Assembly (NCBI GenBank): GCA_029990175.1
Contig: JARKIP010000011.1
Span: forward strand, 310,001-374,000
Source: Petunia secreta
Taxonomy: Eukaryota > Streptophyta > Magnoliopsida > Solanales > Solanaceae
Reading direction: 5' to 3'
DNA: 64,000 nucleotides
Each line of letters begins with the position of its first letter. Position 1 is the first letter of the stretch. The position numbers and the translations under genes were made by a program. The notes under the pieces were generated by a model that saw only the letters and a program-made list of their open reading frames with translations, did not search any database and had not been told where the DNA came from. Shown one piece after another: positions 23,073 through 34,280 of this stretch.

Positions 23073-24236
23073 ATGGCAGCAGAACTAGCTTTAGCTGTTG
23101 GAGATGTTGCTCTCCCCAGCCTGGAGGGGGTAGCGTCTAGCATGATTAAGCCCGTTATCACCGGGCTCTTTGAGATTAAGTCCGGCATGATTCAGTTGTT
23201 GTATGTGACTGGGCAATATGCTGGATTACTTCATGAGGATCCGCAGCAACACATTCATAATTTCTTGGAGATCAATGATACTTATACACCAGCAGGAGTT
23301 CCTACTGATTATGTTCGCTTGACTTTGTTCCCGTTTTCACTGATTGGGGCAGCAAGGAAGTGGTTAAAGGCTGAAAAATCTGGGTCTATCACTACTTGGG
23401 AGGATTTGGCTAAGAAGTTCTTGGCTAAATTTTATCCATCTGCCAAGACAGCCCGGCTGAGGAGTGAAATTATGTCATTCAGACAAATAGAAGGAGAGTC
23501 TTTGTATTCAGCCTGGGAGCGATTTAAAGCTATATTGAGAGATTGTCCACACCACAACCAATCCAATGAGGTTGTTGCACATACTTTTGTTGAGGGGTTG
23601 AATGTGCATACTAAGATCGTGGTAGATGCTGCTGCTGGAGGCCAAGTATTAGCCTTAAATTTTGACCAGATCTATGATTTACTAGATAAGTTTTCGCAGA
23701 GCAATCCTGATTGGCAAGGAGATGGTAGAGCTATTACGCAGAAATCTGCTGGGGTACTTCAGTTAGATGCAGTTTCAGAGCTAAGGGCGAGGATGGATGC
23801 TATTTCCAATCAAGTTAGCAAGCTAGCTCTGCCAAAGACGCAGCAACCAGTGGCTCCAGTGCAACAACTCCAGAGTTTTTGTGAGGTTTGTGGTCAAGAC
23901 CATGCTACAGAGGTTTGCTCCTCTAATCCAGAGTCAGTCTATTACGAAGGTAATCAAAACAGGCTGCAGGGTCAAAATCAGTTTGGTAATGCTTATTATC
24001 AAGGCAATACGAGAGCCCCGAATAATTACCACCCACTTCCAGCTCAACCACAGCAGGTTAGCAATTCAGTTGAAGATATGCTAAAGCAGATAATGGCGGG
24101 CCAGCAGAGAATGATAGCTGACACTGCAGCCCATGCACAGGCCATACAGGATCTTGCCAATGCTCAAAAGAACCTGGAGCGCCAGTTGGGGCAGTTGGTG
24201 GGAGAAATAAGTACTGTTAAAAAAGAGCCTGAATAA
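23073..24236 (+). pseudogene. Athila Gag (387 codons), separated from protease by one stop
   Basis: The ATG at 23073 opens 387 codons. Residues about 60-170 form the Retrotrans_gag capsid domain (VRLTLFPFSLIGAARKWL, EDLAKKFLAKFYPS, ESLYSAWERFKAILRDCPHH). A single zinc-binding motif CEVCGQDHATEVC (C-x2-C-x3-H-x4-C) lies near residue 270. The C-terminus is Gln-rich with a coiled coil. The frame ends at a TAA (24234-24236), but the same frame is open again from the next codon into the protease. This is one nonsense codon, not a frameshift, so the original product was probably a Gag-protease fusion. Confidence 0.85.
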
Positions 24237-25052
24237 TGTCTTGCAGTGACTTTAATTGAAGGTGGAGAGCTGATGGCCAAGTCTGAGGAGAGAGCTGAAA
24301 TAGAAAAAGTTGAAAAGGTGGAGAAGGTAAAGAAGAAAGAAGAGAGAAAGGAGGCACCTCTGCCGCCTCCACCATTCCCGCAGAGATTTATACCATCGAA
24401 GGATCTGGCCCAGTATCAAAAATTTGTGAGTATGTTGAAACAACTTCAAGTTAATATTCCTTTGATTGATGTGTTTGAATTGATGCCATCCTTTGTGAAG
24501 TTCTTAAAAGAGATTTTAGTCAAGAAGAAAAAGCCTCAAGAGATAGATACAGTTGTGTTAGTTGAGGAGTGTAGCACAATCTTGAGCAAGCTACCTCCAA
24601 TACTTCAAGATCCTGGGAGGTTTACTATTCCTTGCACCATTGGAGGACATAATATCACTGGTGCATTGTGTGATCTGGGTGCGAGCATAAATCTCATGCC
24701 TCCGTCTGTTTGCAAAAGGTTAGGGCTAGAAGAAATCAAGCCCTCTTCAGTTACTCTTAAGATGGCGGATGGATCACTCACTCACCCTGATGGTAAGTTG
24801 GAGGATGTGTTGCTAAAAGTTGGTAAGTTTACATTCTCTGCTGATTTTGTAGTCCTAGATTATAAAGAGGATCAAGAAGCTCCAATCATTTTGGGAAGAC
24901 CATTCTTAGTCACCTCGAAGGCAATTATTGACATGGAGCTGGGTGAGATGACTGTTAGAGCGCATGGAAAAAAGGTTACTTTCAAGGTGTATACTGAGAA
25001 GGAGCACATAGCTAAGGTTGAAGAGTACTCTATGATAGAATGTGTCAGATAA
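24237..25052 (+). pseudogene. Athila protease (retropepsin) domain
   Basis: In frame with gag, beyond the TAA. After AVTLIEG comes a charged Lys/Glu stretch and a proline run, then FIPSKDLAQYQKF, the usual link in Athila. The active site reads GALCDLGASINLMP, with the D-L-G-A-S form typical of Athila, followed by FVVLDY and APIILGRPFLVTSKAIID. The frame stops at 25050-25052 where RT should begin. The next 100 bases encode a basic peptide (KMGSLKERNKAKIRRKKRR) in another frame of unknown origin. Confidence 0.85.
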
Positions 25053-27040
25053 GAACATGGAATTAAACCACATGTGAAGTTGAAGATGGGTTCTCTCAAA
25101 GAAAGGAACAAAGCTAAGATTCGTCGTAAGAAGAGAAGACATAAATGCTGGAAGTGAGCTAAAAGTGTCGTCGTGCCACAACGTTAACTAAGGCGCTTCT
25201 TGGGAGGCAACCCGAGTTTGTACTTGTATTATTTTATTTTATAGTGTCACGCAGTTTTTGTTTTTCCTTGGATTGCAGGTTCATGTAATGTCGAGGGTAA
25301 GTGTGGGGTGTCCTCACCCTTGCCCAATATTGATGACTTGTTAGGGGAAGTCTGAGTACCTCATACTATATGGAAGCTTGGAGGATGCTAGCACCAACGA
25401 CTAGAGTCTTCAGGGAAGTTTTCTTTACCCTTGCACTTTCTTATTTTTAGCACTGAGGACATTGCTTAGTTTTAAGTGTGGGGTGGGGAACTCTCCGTTA
25501 TTTTTGAGGTTAGGAATGCATGTACCGTAGGATTTTCTTTTGTCACTTGACTTTATTTGATTTGTTTCTTGCTTTAATATAAAAAAAAAATTGAAAGAAA
25601 TTAGAAAACCAATGAAAAATTGAAAAAAAAAAAAGATTTTCCTTTTAGTTTTTATTAGTGGTACATGTCATCCACCCCGTGGTTTTTCTTATGGCCGCGG
25701 TTCTTTTCCACGGGGAGGTCTTTGAACCGGGTAGTTTTTTATTTTTTTAGGATTAGAGTAGTTAGTTGTTAGGTGGCCCTAGACGAAAGGAATAGGTGGA
25801 ATGCTAGGTGCCTTTGATTTGTTTGATACCGGTGGACTTGAATTTATTGCATGTACTATTTGTGGTGTCTTTTGGTTTTAAATTGTGATGCATGCCTAGA
25901 AAAAATGGAACGACCCCTTGAGATGCTTGAAGTCCACTTGCTTGATTTTACTGTGAACCTTTGTGCATTAGTGCTTAATTTTCCACAAGTTGCATTCTAA
26001 ATGCTTGATTGAGAGTTGTTGATGGAGCCTTTTTGTGTGGATCATGTGCAATGTGTGTGTGAGGCATATTCTTGTTTGCTCCATGTTTGTATATTAATGT
26101 CTAGAACTTGCCCCGTGTGTGTGCAAAGCAAAATCCTAGGTTTGCTCTAGTCGAGAAATGATACAGGCCTTCTTTTGATTTGCCTACCCTTACATATACA
26201 CCTTGGACTTGATGTTGTGAATTCTTTGACCTTTTTGTTGGCACCCACACCCCAAGCGTACCCACTTGTTCTAAATTGTTCTCTTTTGGCCCTTTACTCC
26301 TTAAGCACTTTAATTGATAATGTGATATTATTGTGGAGTTGTGGTTGAATATTGAGAGGTTTTTGAGTGGAACCAATGAGGGGAATATTTGAAATAATTT
26401 TTGAAGTAGTGAAAAGCATTGGCAAGGTTTGGAAAGTAATGAGTTGAAAAAAAAAAAAGGAGCTAAGTTGAAAAGAGAAAAAAAATTGTGGAAAAAGAAA
26501 TAAAGATAGAAGAATATCCATTCCTTGCTAGTGTGTGCTTAAAAGAAAAAAAATTGCTACTTGTTGAGAAGGTGTGTGTATGAAAGTTGTTGATTGGGCG
26601 GCTTTGATGCGAATTGTGTTTGAAATAATTGTGATGTATTAAAAGTGCTTAGGGAGGTAGTCACTATTACCCATATGTATCCTACCCGTCCCTTAGCCTA
26701 CATTACAACCTTTTTAAAGTCCTAGTTAATCCCGATTGGAGTAAGCTTACATTAGTGGAGTCCTACGCTACGGGCAAGCCTATGGTACATTGTGTGTGAC
26801 ATGTGAGCTTTTCATGAGAGTGAGTGAATTTTTTCTATGCTATTGTCCCAGTTCTATTCTTGATATTCATTGTTGTGTGTGATATTTAGGGGACACTCTC
26901 TTGCTTCATTTTGGTGAGGGCACATGGTTTACATGAGATACGTAAAGTCGTGGCTTCTTGGTTGAGTAGGTAGGGGTGACTTTGTGGGAGCATGGTTGCA
27001 ATGAGTTGAGTTTGTGCAATTGTAAATCCTATAAATACTA
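25053..27040 (+). mobile_element. Athila 3' non-coding region (RT to integrase deleted)
   Basis: The phrase GGCGCTTCTTGGGAGGCAACCC at about 25190-25211 is the well-known segment that follows integrase in Athila elements. Here it comes only 140 bases after the protease stop, so RT, RNase H and integrase have been lost cleanly. AAGTGTGGGGTG occurs at 25300 and 25470, as in other Athila 3' regions. The rest is T-rich with A-runs (25580-25640, 26445-26490). No env-like frame is visible. Confidence 0.7.
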
Positions 27041-27961
27041 TTTTGACTTTCTATTTCGTCTAGGCTTAGGTCTAACTTATTACCAGGCCTTTGTAAATCC
27101 TATAAATACTATTTTACTTAGTTTTTTATGGAAGTTCAGACTTTGGAGCAATTGGAGAGCTCATAACATCTTGAACAAGGGTTTTTCTTCCTTCCATTAA
27201 TCTATTACATCATTATTTCATCAAATCATTGTCTTGTGATTATGAGTATGCGTGGCTAATTCTATCGCTTCAAGTTAGAGTATTTCATGAAAGTTGATGT
27301 TTGAAGATTGAATTCCATATATTGAATCCCATAACAGATTGCTTATTCTTTCTTGATTTCACTTGTGTAATTGTAAGGGCCCGATTATTACGCATTATAT
27401 ATGGTTTTTAGATTGAACTCGAAAGAGGGAATTTATGAACGCAATAAGAAAGAGTAGGGCTAGATTGTGAACCCGGGCATCGGGGAACCAATTTGTGAGT
27501 AGGATAGACATATACTTGCTCGCCTAGCTTAACTAATCACAGAATTCGTTAATGCGTGCACGTGATTCAACCCATAGACATATAGGGATTGGAGTAGCCT
27601 GCATAGACCGTGAAGAATCGAAAGGTTTTCACGGGTACATCTACTCTGTTAGTTAGTAATCCGGGATTTGAGAAGTGGAATCAATTGGAAAACTCAACTG
27701 GATTGTTCGTAACTCTGACCCTGGACCGTCTCATTAATATTGTTTACTTAATTTTCGCCCCATTGTTTGAATTCACTTCTACCATTTTAATTACTGTTCT
27801 TTAGTTAATAAAATCCTTACTATTGGGAAAAGATCCCTGAGTAGTTGTTAAGAAATTGTTTGCTAGGAGTCCAGTCTGAATAGTACTCGTGGGAACGATA
27901 CTCTACTTATCACTTTATTACTTGTCGACCACGTATACTTGCGTGTGCGTTGGGAGCAACA
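27041..27961 (+). repeat. 3' LTR of the Athila element, U3 start missing
   Basis: Aligns with 22008-22930 of the 5' LTR and ends AGCAACA before ACGAT. The first 357 bases of the LTR, including the canonical TG terminus and the GC-rich U3 cluster, are absent. At the junction an extra copy of TGTAAATCCTATAAATACTA (27021-27040) precedes the LTR sequence; the normal copy follows 71 bases later, so two TATA boxes stand at 27030-27037 and 27101-27108. Confidence 0.85.
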
Positions 27962-27966
27962 ACGAT

Positions 27967-27995
27967 ATATAAGAACCATCCAAACAAGCTGTTAA
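27967..27995. mobile_element. MITE, right terminus (see 21238-21650)
   Basis: ATATAAGAACCATCCAAACAAGC is the terminal piece of the MITE cut by the Athila insertion, separated from its body by 6.3 kb. Confidence 0.5.
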
Positions 27996-28218
27996 GCGTC
28001 AACATAAGACTAACTCAACGTAACTGGAGAAGCAAGGGATACATGGGTCGGTAGGTAAGATATCTGACTAGATAAATTGGAATACGTCCCGTACAAGAAA
28101 AAATATTACTACTAGGAGAGTTGAAGACGTAAATCGTAAATAGCTTTGAGGAACCTGTTCAAAATAATTTCTTTTTCATGTCACATAAATAGCATTTTAT
28201 TCTAACGCGAAAAAGATA

Positions 28219-28457
28219 AATTCATCTAGAAATAGTGAAAAGATGAATATAAAACTCATCTAGAAATCTCGGAAGGCTAAATTGATGAAACTCTTCTAGA
28301 AATAGGAATAAATATTAGTATATGAAACTCATACATAGCATATCTCATTGCTTTACTTTTTCTCATACTTAACTGCTTTATCTTCAAATGCTTAAAAATT
28401 CCAATTCATCTAGAAATAGGAAATAAAAAAATTCCAATTCATCTAGAAATAGGAAAT
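28219..28457 (+). repeat. TTCATCTAGAAATAG short interspersed repeats
   Basis: The 13-15 base phrase CATCTAGAAATAG or a close variant occurs five to six times in 240 bases at irregular spacing. Function not known. Confidence 0.75.
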
Positions 28458-28902
28458 TATTTGTATTTATAGATTACGTGAGAAACTTAATTAATAGGAC
28501 AAAGTTTTGGGCTTCCAAACTGTAATGTTGATCTGTTTCATCCATTGTGGACCGGCTATCAACATTTTTCTCTATATATGAACATCTAACGTGGCACTAA
28601 TGTGCAGATTTATAACTAAGGCACTAGAAATGCAGAGTTATAAGCTGGGAGTAAGAGTATCAAGTTATAATTAGCTGGCTATTTTGCAAAGTGATAATGT
28701 TAAGGTGTTGTAGCCATTTTGGCAAAAGAAAAAGAAATAACTTGGCGATTATATAGTCCCGGCTGGAAATATTGTAAAAATTTCGTGTAGGGCCTTGTTT
28801 GGCGCGCGTTAATTGATTTGTAGCCGTCAAAAACAAATTTGTTGAGAAATAGTCATCTCCGGACAAATTTCAGTATTTATACGGGGAAGCTTCAGTAAAC
28901 TA

Positions 28903-29165
28903 ACCCCAGTATAAAATACTGGGGCTTTGAACAAGTTTTGTTCAAGGCCCCAGCATTTTGTTATGGGACTGAAGCTTTAAATATAAAGTCCCATAACAAA
29001 ATAATTGAATTTATCCCTTTGATGAGATCTTTTTTATGAGAATAAATCCCATTATTTTGTTATGGGATTATTTTGTTATGGGACTTCTTCAGTCCCATAA
29101 CAAAATACTTGGACTTTGAACAAGTTTTGTTCAAAGCCCCATTATTTTAGTTATGGGATTAGTTT
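28903..29165. repeat. Cluster of five adjacent hairpins (foldback-like)
   Basis: Five inverted repeats follow each other: 28903-28924 (CCCCAGTAT/ATACTGGGG), 28921-28951 (TTGAACAA/TTGTTCAA inside GGGGC/GCCCC), 28956-29001 (TTTTGTTATGGGACT/AGTCCCATAACAAAA, long loop), 29071-29105 (the same 15-base arms with a 5-base loop) and 29111-29140. The arms reappear in both orientations, so larger pairings are also possible. It lies between the Athila element and the end of expansin-like gene 2, perhaps within a non-autonomous repeat of about 28790-29275. Confidence 0.8.
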
Positions 29166-29844
29166 GGGGTGTTTTTCCAACGTTAATGGAGCTTAAGTGT
29201 GCGCGTGAATTTTTAGCTATTCTTCAATAAATTTTGAAACAGTGGATAGTCCCCAAGCAGCGCGTCCAAAAAACAACTGATCAAAATTAGCCGGAAATAT
29301 TTCAACTTTTTATGTTGATGGGCTTTGTCAGTTTATTTTTTTTTTAAAACTCGGCTGGATTAGGGTCGAGTTGCACTTTTTTGCTGAGAATAGAGTGGAT
29401 AATCCATTTCTGCAATTTTGGCAACTTTTGGAATCATTTAGATCACGGATTAATAAAATTTCATTCACTTTAGAGCAGTTAAAAATCAATTATAGGTAAA
29501 TGTCCAGGTTAAATATGAGTTGGTTATCTTGATTGTGTAAGAACTGATAATTAATTGTAAAAGATCTAAAATGGTAAATTGACCTACTTGATCAATGTTC
29601 TCCAATCTAATACTACTATGCAAGGCGACTTTATTCATACTCCACGAAACAGAAATACAGAATATAACCCTTAATTATGACTTTCAACTATCTATGCTAA
29701 AAGTACAACATAGATATTCCTTAACTTCTTAAACATTTATTTAGTTATAACCTACATCTAATTAAGGAATCGCCCAAGTAGCATTCCAACTAGGAGTAAA
29801 TATCAATATCTAGACCGTAGAGATAAGTAAATTTATGCATTTGC

Positions 29845-31988
29845 TTAAGTGAGCTGAATGTCAGTTTCAATAGTAACTCCAGCTTTCCAGTCAGAGGGAA
29901 TAACAGCCTTGTCTGATTGCACCCATTTGGTTTCAACACTAGTACTTGTTAGAAACCTCACTTTAAGATCTCCACATGGTGGGCTTGACAAGTCCCATAC
30001 TGCCCCATATGCCCTTCTCATTGATATCCACTGTTGGCTTTCTTCCTGCACATTGCAAACCAGATGAGGTGAATACAATATTTAATTAGAGTCAATGAAT
30101 TCATAATGACCGTGATTGTATTAATTATATTCAATTAACATTTTATACATATGTACAGACTTTTTTATTACAAGTCATTTTCTATAACATCATTTCAATT
30201 TAACAGTCAAACTTTGTTTGAGATTAACTTTTCGTGTTATATTATAGATTATAAGTTTTCTATATGTACAGACTTTTTTATTACAAGTCATTTTCTATAA
30301 CATCATTTCAATTTAACAGTCAAACTTTGTTTGAGATTAACTTTTCGTGTTATATTATAGATTATAAGTTTTCTATAATAGCATTCCAATGTATAGCAAT
30401 CGAAAAATGTCCGTACAAATGATGTAGTTATTATAAAAATGTTTGACCGTATACTTAATTTAAGTCGAAAATAATAAGTTAAGTTGAACTCATAAATATT
30501 TTACTAGGTCCACTTCTAAAGAGCATCATTTGCAGAGGTACGTCGAGTCTATATTTCGACACGAGATATAGCTTGTGAATACACATGTCAGAGTATATAT
30601 GTAAAAACTTACTAAATATTGAATAAGAATTAAATGTTGACAATAATTTCAAAAGTTTAATAAATTTAATTTAAAGTTGAATCCATTAAATATAAATTAT
30701 GAATTCATTCCTTTCATATATTATTGCATTAAAAAATTTCACATAATTATTCCAAGGAACTAAGGTGGAAGAAGGGACAGACCTCGTAGACTTCGACAGC
30801 TAGGATGTCAGTGGCACCACCTTGATTCATGGCAACAATGGCAAGGTAGTCAGGGTTCTTGCTATGCTCATGAATTTTAACCATGAGATTGCCTCCATAT
30901 CTACAAGAAACTCTTCTGTATTCTATGTCAACCACCCCTTTTCCACACAGTCGAGGTGCCATGCTTGGATTTTTAGCCAATTTTGCATAGGCTTTGAAGC
31001 TCAGAATGAAGTCTGTTTCTTGCCCATCTGCACTGTCTGTTACCACAACTTTTGTTCCCTCATCACTACACAATGCTTTATTTTTGCACCTTACCTGTAG
31101 TTAGAATCTTAGTTAGCCTTAGTTGATCTCCATAATAAATTGAAGAAAAAGAAGACTTAACTGATTTTGTCTCTAGCTCTAAACTGGCTTTAATAAAAGA
31201 ATTTAAATTGGCATGCATTGACGGTCTAAAAGTTATTACACTGTAATTTAACATGTAATATAATAGAAGTTTAGTTATCATTCATAATAATAGGTACCTG
31301 GTAGCATGCACCACACCCTGCTCCATTTCTGTAAAGGCGCCTAGAGACGGTACACACCTCTCCATTGTTGACATCTTTACCATTTTCTCCGTAACCGCAG
31401 GCTCCAGCTGATCATAGACACGAGAAGATGTCATCTTAAAACAATTAGCTGGTAATAATCTTTATCTACAAATTTGCCTTTATAATTACCACAAGCTCTT
31501 TTTAATTATTATATTTTAATGTAAGAAATTAAATATGCTAATCATGAATGTCATTGTCATTAATATATGAGCATAATTTTGATGTTCAAATTATCACATT
31601 TCCTTCGTCAAGATTCATGTTCTTGAAGTGATCGAGCGCGTACATTTCAACTTTTGAAGCAAGTACTATATATGTATACCCTATACCATAGTGTTTTATT
31701 AATTTATTACCAAAGTGATTTACTGAGAACTAGAAGTATTTAGGAGGATAACTCATCCATGTGCATGACTTGACCAGACTGTATACATTACTACAATTTA
31801 AACAAAAGAAAAAAAAAGAACACTTGTGGGAAATGAGAAATAGTAGAGGATGGCATACTCGGTGTTCCCATTCCATCAGATGTACTATAAAATGCTGCTT
31901 TGGTAGCTAAAGTTTGACTGTAGGTAAGTGCAGGCAGAAGCATAATCATGCAAATAAAAGCACAACAAGGTTTAAGAGATTGATCCAT
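29845..31988 (-). CDS. EXLB: Expansin-like B protein, gene 2 (four exons, 250 residues)
   Basis: Exons on the minus strand are 31988-31859, 31407-31298, 31094-30783 and 30045-29845 (130, 110, 312 and 201 bases). The introns (451, 203, 737 bases) are GT-AG with phases matching gene 1, and the protein is also 250 residues. The signal peptide covers about residues 1-23 (IMLLPALTYS). Domain 1 has GACGYGENGKDVNNG and NGAGCGACYQVRC; domain 2 begins QQWISMRRAYGAVWDL and ends in a wall-binding beta fold. The sequence is close to the standard EXLB1 form (DFILSFKAYAKLAK, YLAIVAMNQGGATDILAVEV). The HFD catalytic-site motif is absent, as in the family. A perfect 113-base tandem duplication lies in intron 3. 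The protein is probably secreted and acts in cell-wall remodelling; the biochemical role of EXLB proteins is not firmly established. Confidence 0.95.
30149..30374 (-). repeat. 113-bp tandem duplication in intron 3 of gene 2
   Basis: 30149-30261 and 30262-30374 appear identical base for base over the unit (ATATGTACAGACTTTTTTAT... to ...AAGTTTTCTAT). It lies well inside the 737-base intron, away from both splice sites. Confidence 0.9.
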
Positions 31989-32062
31989 TTTGTTCACTAA
32001 ATGAGGAACAAGACTATAATTAGCGAGTATAAACTGTGTGATTGAAGTTAAGTGAAGTCTCA

Positions 32063-32070
32063 TATTTATA
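32063..32070 (-). promoter_or_regulatory. TATA box of expansin-like gene 2
   Basis: TATAAATA on the minus strand, 75-82 bases before the ATG at 31988. The match with the gene 1 core promoter in position and sequence supports duplication including the promoter. Confidence 0.65.
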
Positions 32071-33029
32071 GAGAAGCTAGGATTGATTTCGAGCAGCCAC
32101 GTTTCTTTTCCACTATGGGCAGTGGAAACCAAATGTAAACAAAAGAATAGATCAAAGATCTTTGATGTTATGTAGTCTTTCTTGATGACAGGTGATTTTA
32201 TTTTGGTCATCTCAATTATTAAGCGCAGTAGAAAAAACTATGAAAAAGACACATCTTCTCATTATGTGCACTTCTACTTTAGGCCAAGCTTGTTGGTGCG
32301 ACTATTTGTTTACTTGTTGGGTGAAAGCTGTGCGTGGTGTTGGTGAGTTTTCTCTAGAAGTTCTTGCGATTTCATTTATATGATGCCAAATGGTGGATGC
32401 TACCAAGCTATAGCTAGCTAGATGATAATTTTGGGGTAGGAGCCAGTTACTTCTCACTTATATGGAACATCCACCTTAAAACTATAGCAATCATTATTAG
32501 TTGTGGAAGCTTATAGCGCCTAGCTAACCACTAAAAAATTTTGGATTGAAATAGCTAAAGGAAAAATTATGAAAAAGAAGGCCTCCGGTTACAATTTTTC
32601 CTCGTCACTGACTTCAGCTAGATCAATTTGCAAGAAGAAAGTGTCCACTTCCTATTTGTGAGTCTGAATTAGTGGAATAATAGATTAACTTAAAATGTAT
32701 AGTGGAATTTCACAAATTTCACTAATATTTTTCAAAATAAAATCACTAGCACTCCGTCTATCTTGATTAACGTGGCATACGTTCCGTTTTAGTTTATCAT
32801 GCATGCAGTATCACAGATAAAGATAAATAGGTCAAGTGAAGACTATTAAATTATTAATTATTGAATGTATGGCTCAATTAATTAAAAGTTCATCATTATA
32901 TTTAATGACTGAAAAATTTCGTGTGTTCATTGGTTACTTGATGAACGTACCAGATTAAATGTCAAACTCTATAAATAGGTTCTTCCTCCATCCATTAAGG
33001 TTACCACTTTTATATTATTGTGATTCCAT
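32071..33029. other. Upstream region of expansin-like gene 2
   Basis: No coding motif and no recognisable repeat. The CACTA element begins at 33030, about 1 kb upstream of the gene's start codon. Confidence 0.5.
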
Positions 33030-33043
33030 CACTTAAAAAAAAA

Positions 33044-33065
33044 AAAAAGGGGGGGGGGGGGGGGG
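33044..33065. repeat. Poly-A/poly-G tract at the CACTA left end
   Basis: A run of A then about seventeen G. The long G run is unusual for a CACTA terminus and may include assembly or sequencing error. Confidence 0.85.
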
Positions 33066-33159
33066 CTTAAGCCACGGTTATTTAGCCACGGACAACCAAA
33101 ACCGTAGCTAACATGAAGTAAAAGGGCGTTTTTTGCTACCCAAAGGAGTACGTGGCTAA

Positions 33160-33977
33160 TAGCCTGTTTGGGATTGCTGCAAAAAACTGCTTAATTTGAG
33201 AAGTATTTCTGGAATAAGTAATTTTTAAATAAGTACTTTTAGATAATAAGCAGTTTGTGTCTGGACAACTCATTGGAGAAGCACTTTTGATAAATAATTT
33301 GTGTTTGACTAATCTTTACGAAAAGTACTTTTGAGTGTTAAATTACGAAAAGGACATCCAAATTTATTTTACATTTGAATTAATAAAATAAAAAATAATA
33401 ATTTTAAATATTTATCATAAAAGACTTTAATTAAAAAAAGTATTTAGTTAAAATATAAAACATAAAGTAAAATATATAAATTTAAGCTATTGAACAACAT
33501 AAAATATAGTTAAATCGAAGTGATAACCGAATTAAAAATTTCTAATAATTACTTACTTTTAAAAAATGATTTAAAGAATAGGAGATCCTATATACGGTTG
33601 GTAGAAATAACTAGAAATAAAAACTATTACTTCGAGGAAGAAGATTTATAAAAGTATATAGTAGGAAAAAAATAAAAAAATAAAAAGAAATATAATTTTA
33701 TTTATAGAGAGATATGGTTAATTAGTGGGGGGGACAATTTGGTAAATATGAATTCTTAGTAAGGATATTTTTGTCTTGAAAAATTAATAAACTGCTTCTG
33801 CAACTGCTTCTTGGAAGAAGCACATATTTATAGCTTCTCCCCAGCAGTAGAAAAACTGCTTCTGCTTCTATCTAAAAGTACTTTTTTTTGTTGACAAATA
33901 CCTCAAAATTCTATAAAAAGTACTTTTCTTGAAAAAAAAGAATTTTTGGCTCTGGAGAAGCAATGCCAAACAGACTA
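33160..33977. mobile_element. 818-bp MITE nested in the CACTA element
   Basis: Termini TAGCCTGTTTGGGATTGCT and AGCAATGCCAAACAGACTA are inverted repeats with TAA on each side (33157-33159, 33978-33980). The interior is AT-rich with no frame. Similar in terminus type to the 133-bp MITE at 20587 but much longer. Superfamily could be Harbinger or hAT; TAA favours the former. Confidence 0.7.
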
Positions 33978-34280
33978 TAAATCTCCGTAGATATCTCATG
34001 CGGGAGACCAATTTTCATCTACCCACAATATTTCAGAGACAAAATGAAAAGTTGAAAACCCACTAAAACATTTACATCTAAAACCCCTAAAACATTTCCA
34101 CCCAAACAAAAATATCAAAAACCTAAAACCACAAATTCATCCTTCATCCAACATCACTGTTACCCAGGTACTTTGACTACTGATTTTGTTTCAAACGTGT
34201 GTTAGCATCTGCTTTATTGTACTCTAATTCTATATTTTATTCTATACTTTGTTTTTGAATCCTAAACCCCACTTTGTTGT

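Larger units (their letters stand above)
21651..27961 (+). mobile_element. Athila-type LTR element, gag-protease only
   Basis: A 6311-base element flanked by a perfect 5-base duplication ACGAT (21646-21650, 27962-27966). It has a 1280-base 5' LTR, an Athila-type PBS, a gag-protease frame and a long non-coding 3' region, then a 3' LTR lacking its first 357 bases. RT, RNase H and integrase are absent. The LTRs differ at about 2% of positions by eye, so the insertion is fairly recent. It lies in the spacer between the two expansin-like genes, on the opposite strand to both, and interrupts a MITE. Confidence 0.9.

Noticed and set aside
33044..33065. Poly-G tract as a possible quadruplex element
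   Set aside because: Long homopolymer next to poly-A at a transposon end; length is uncertain and an artefact is as likely.
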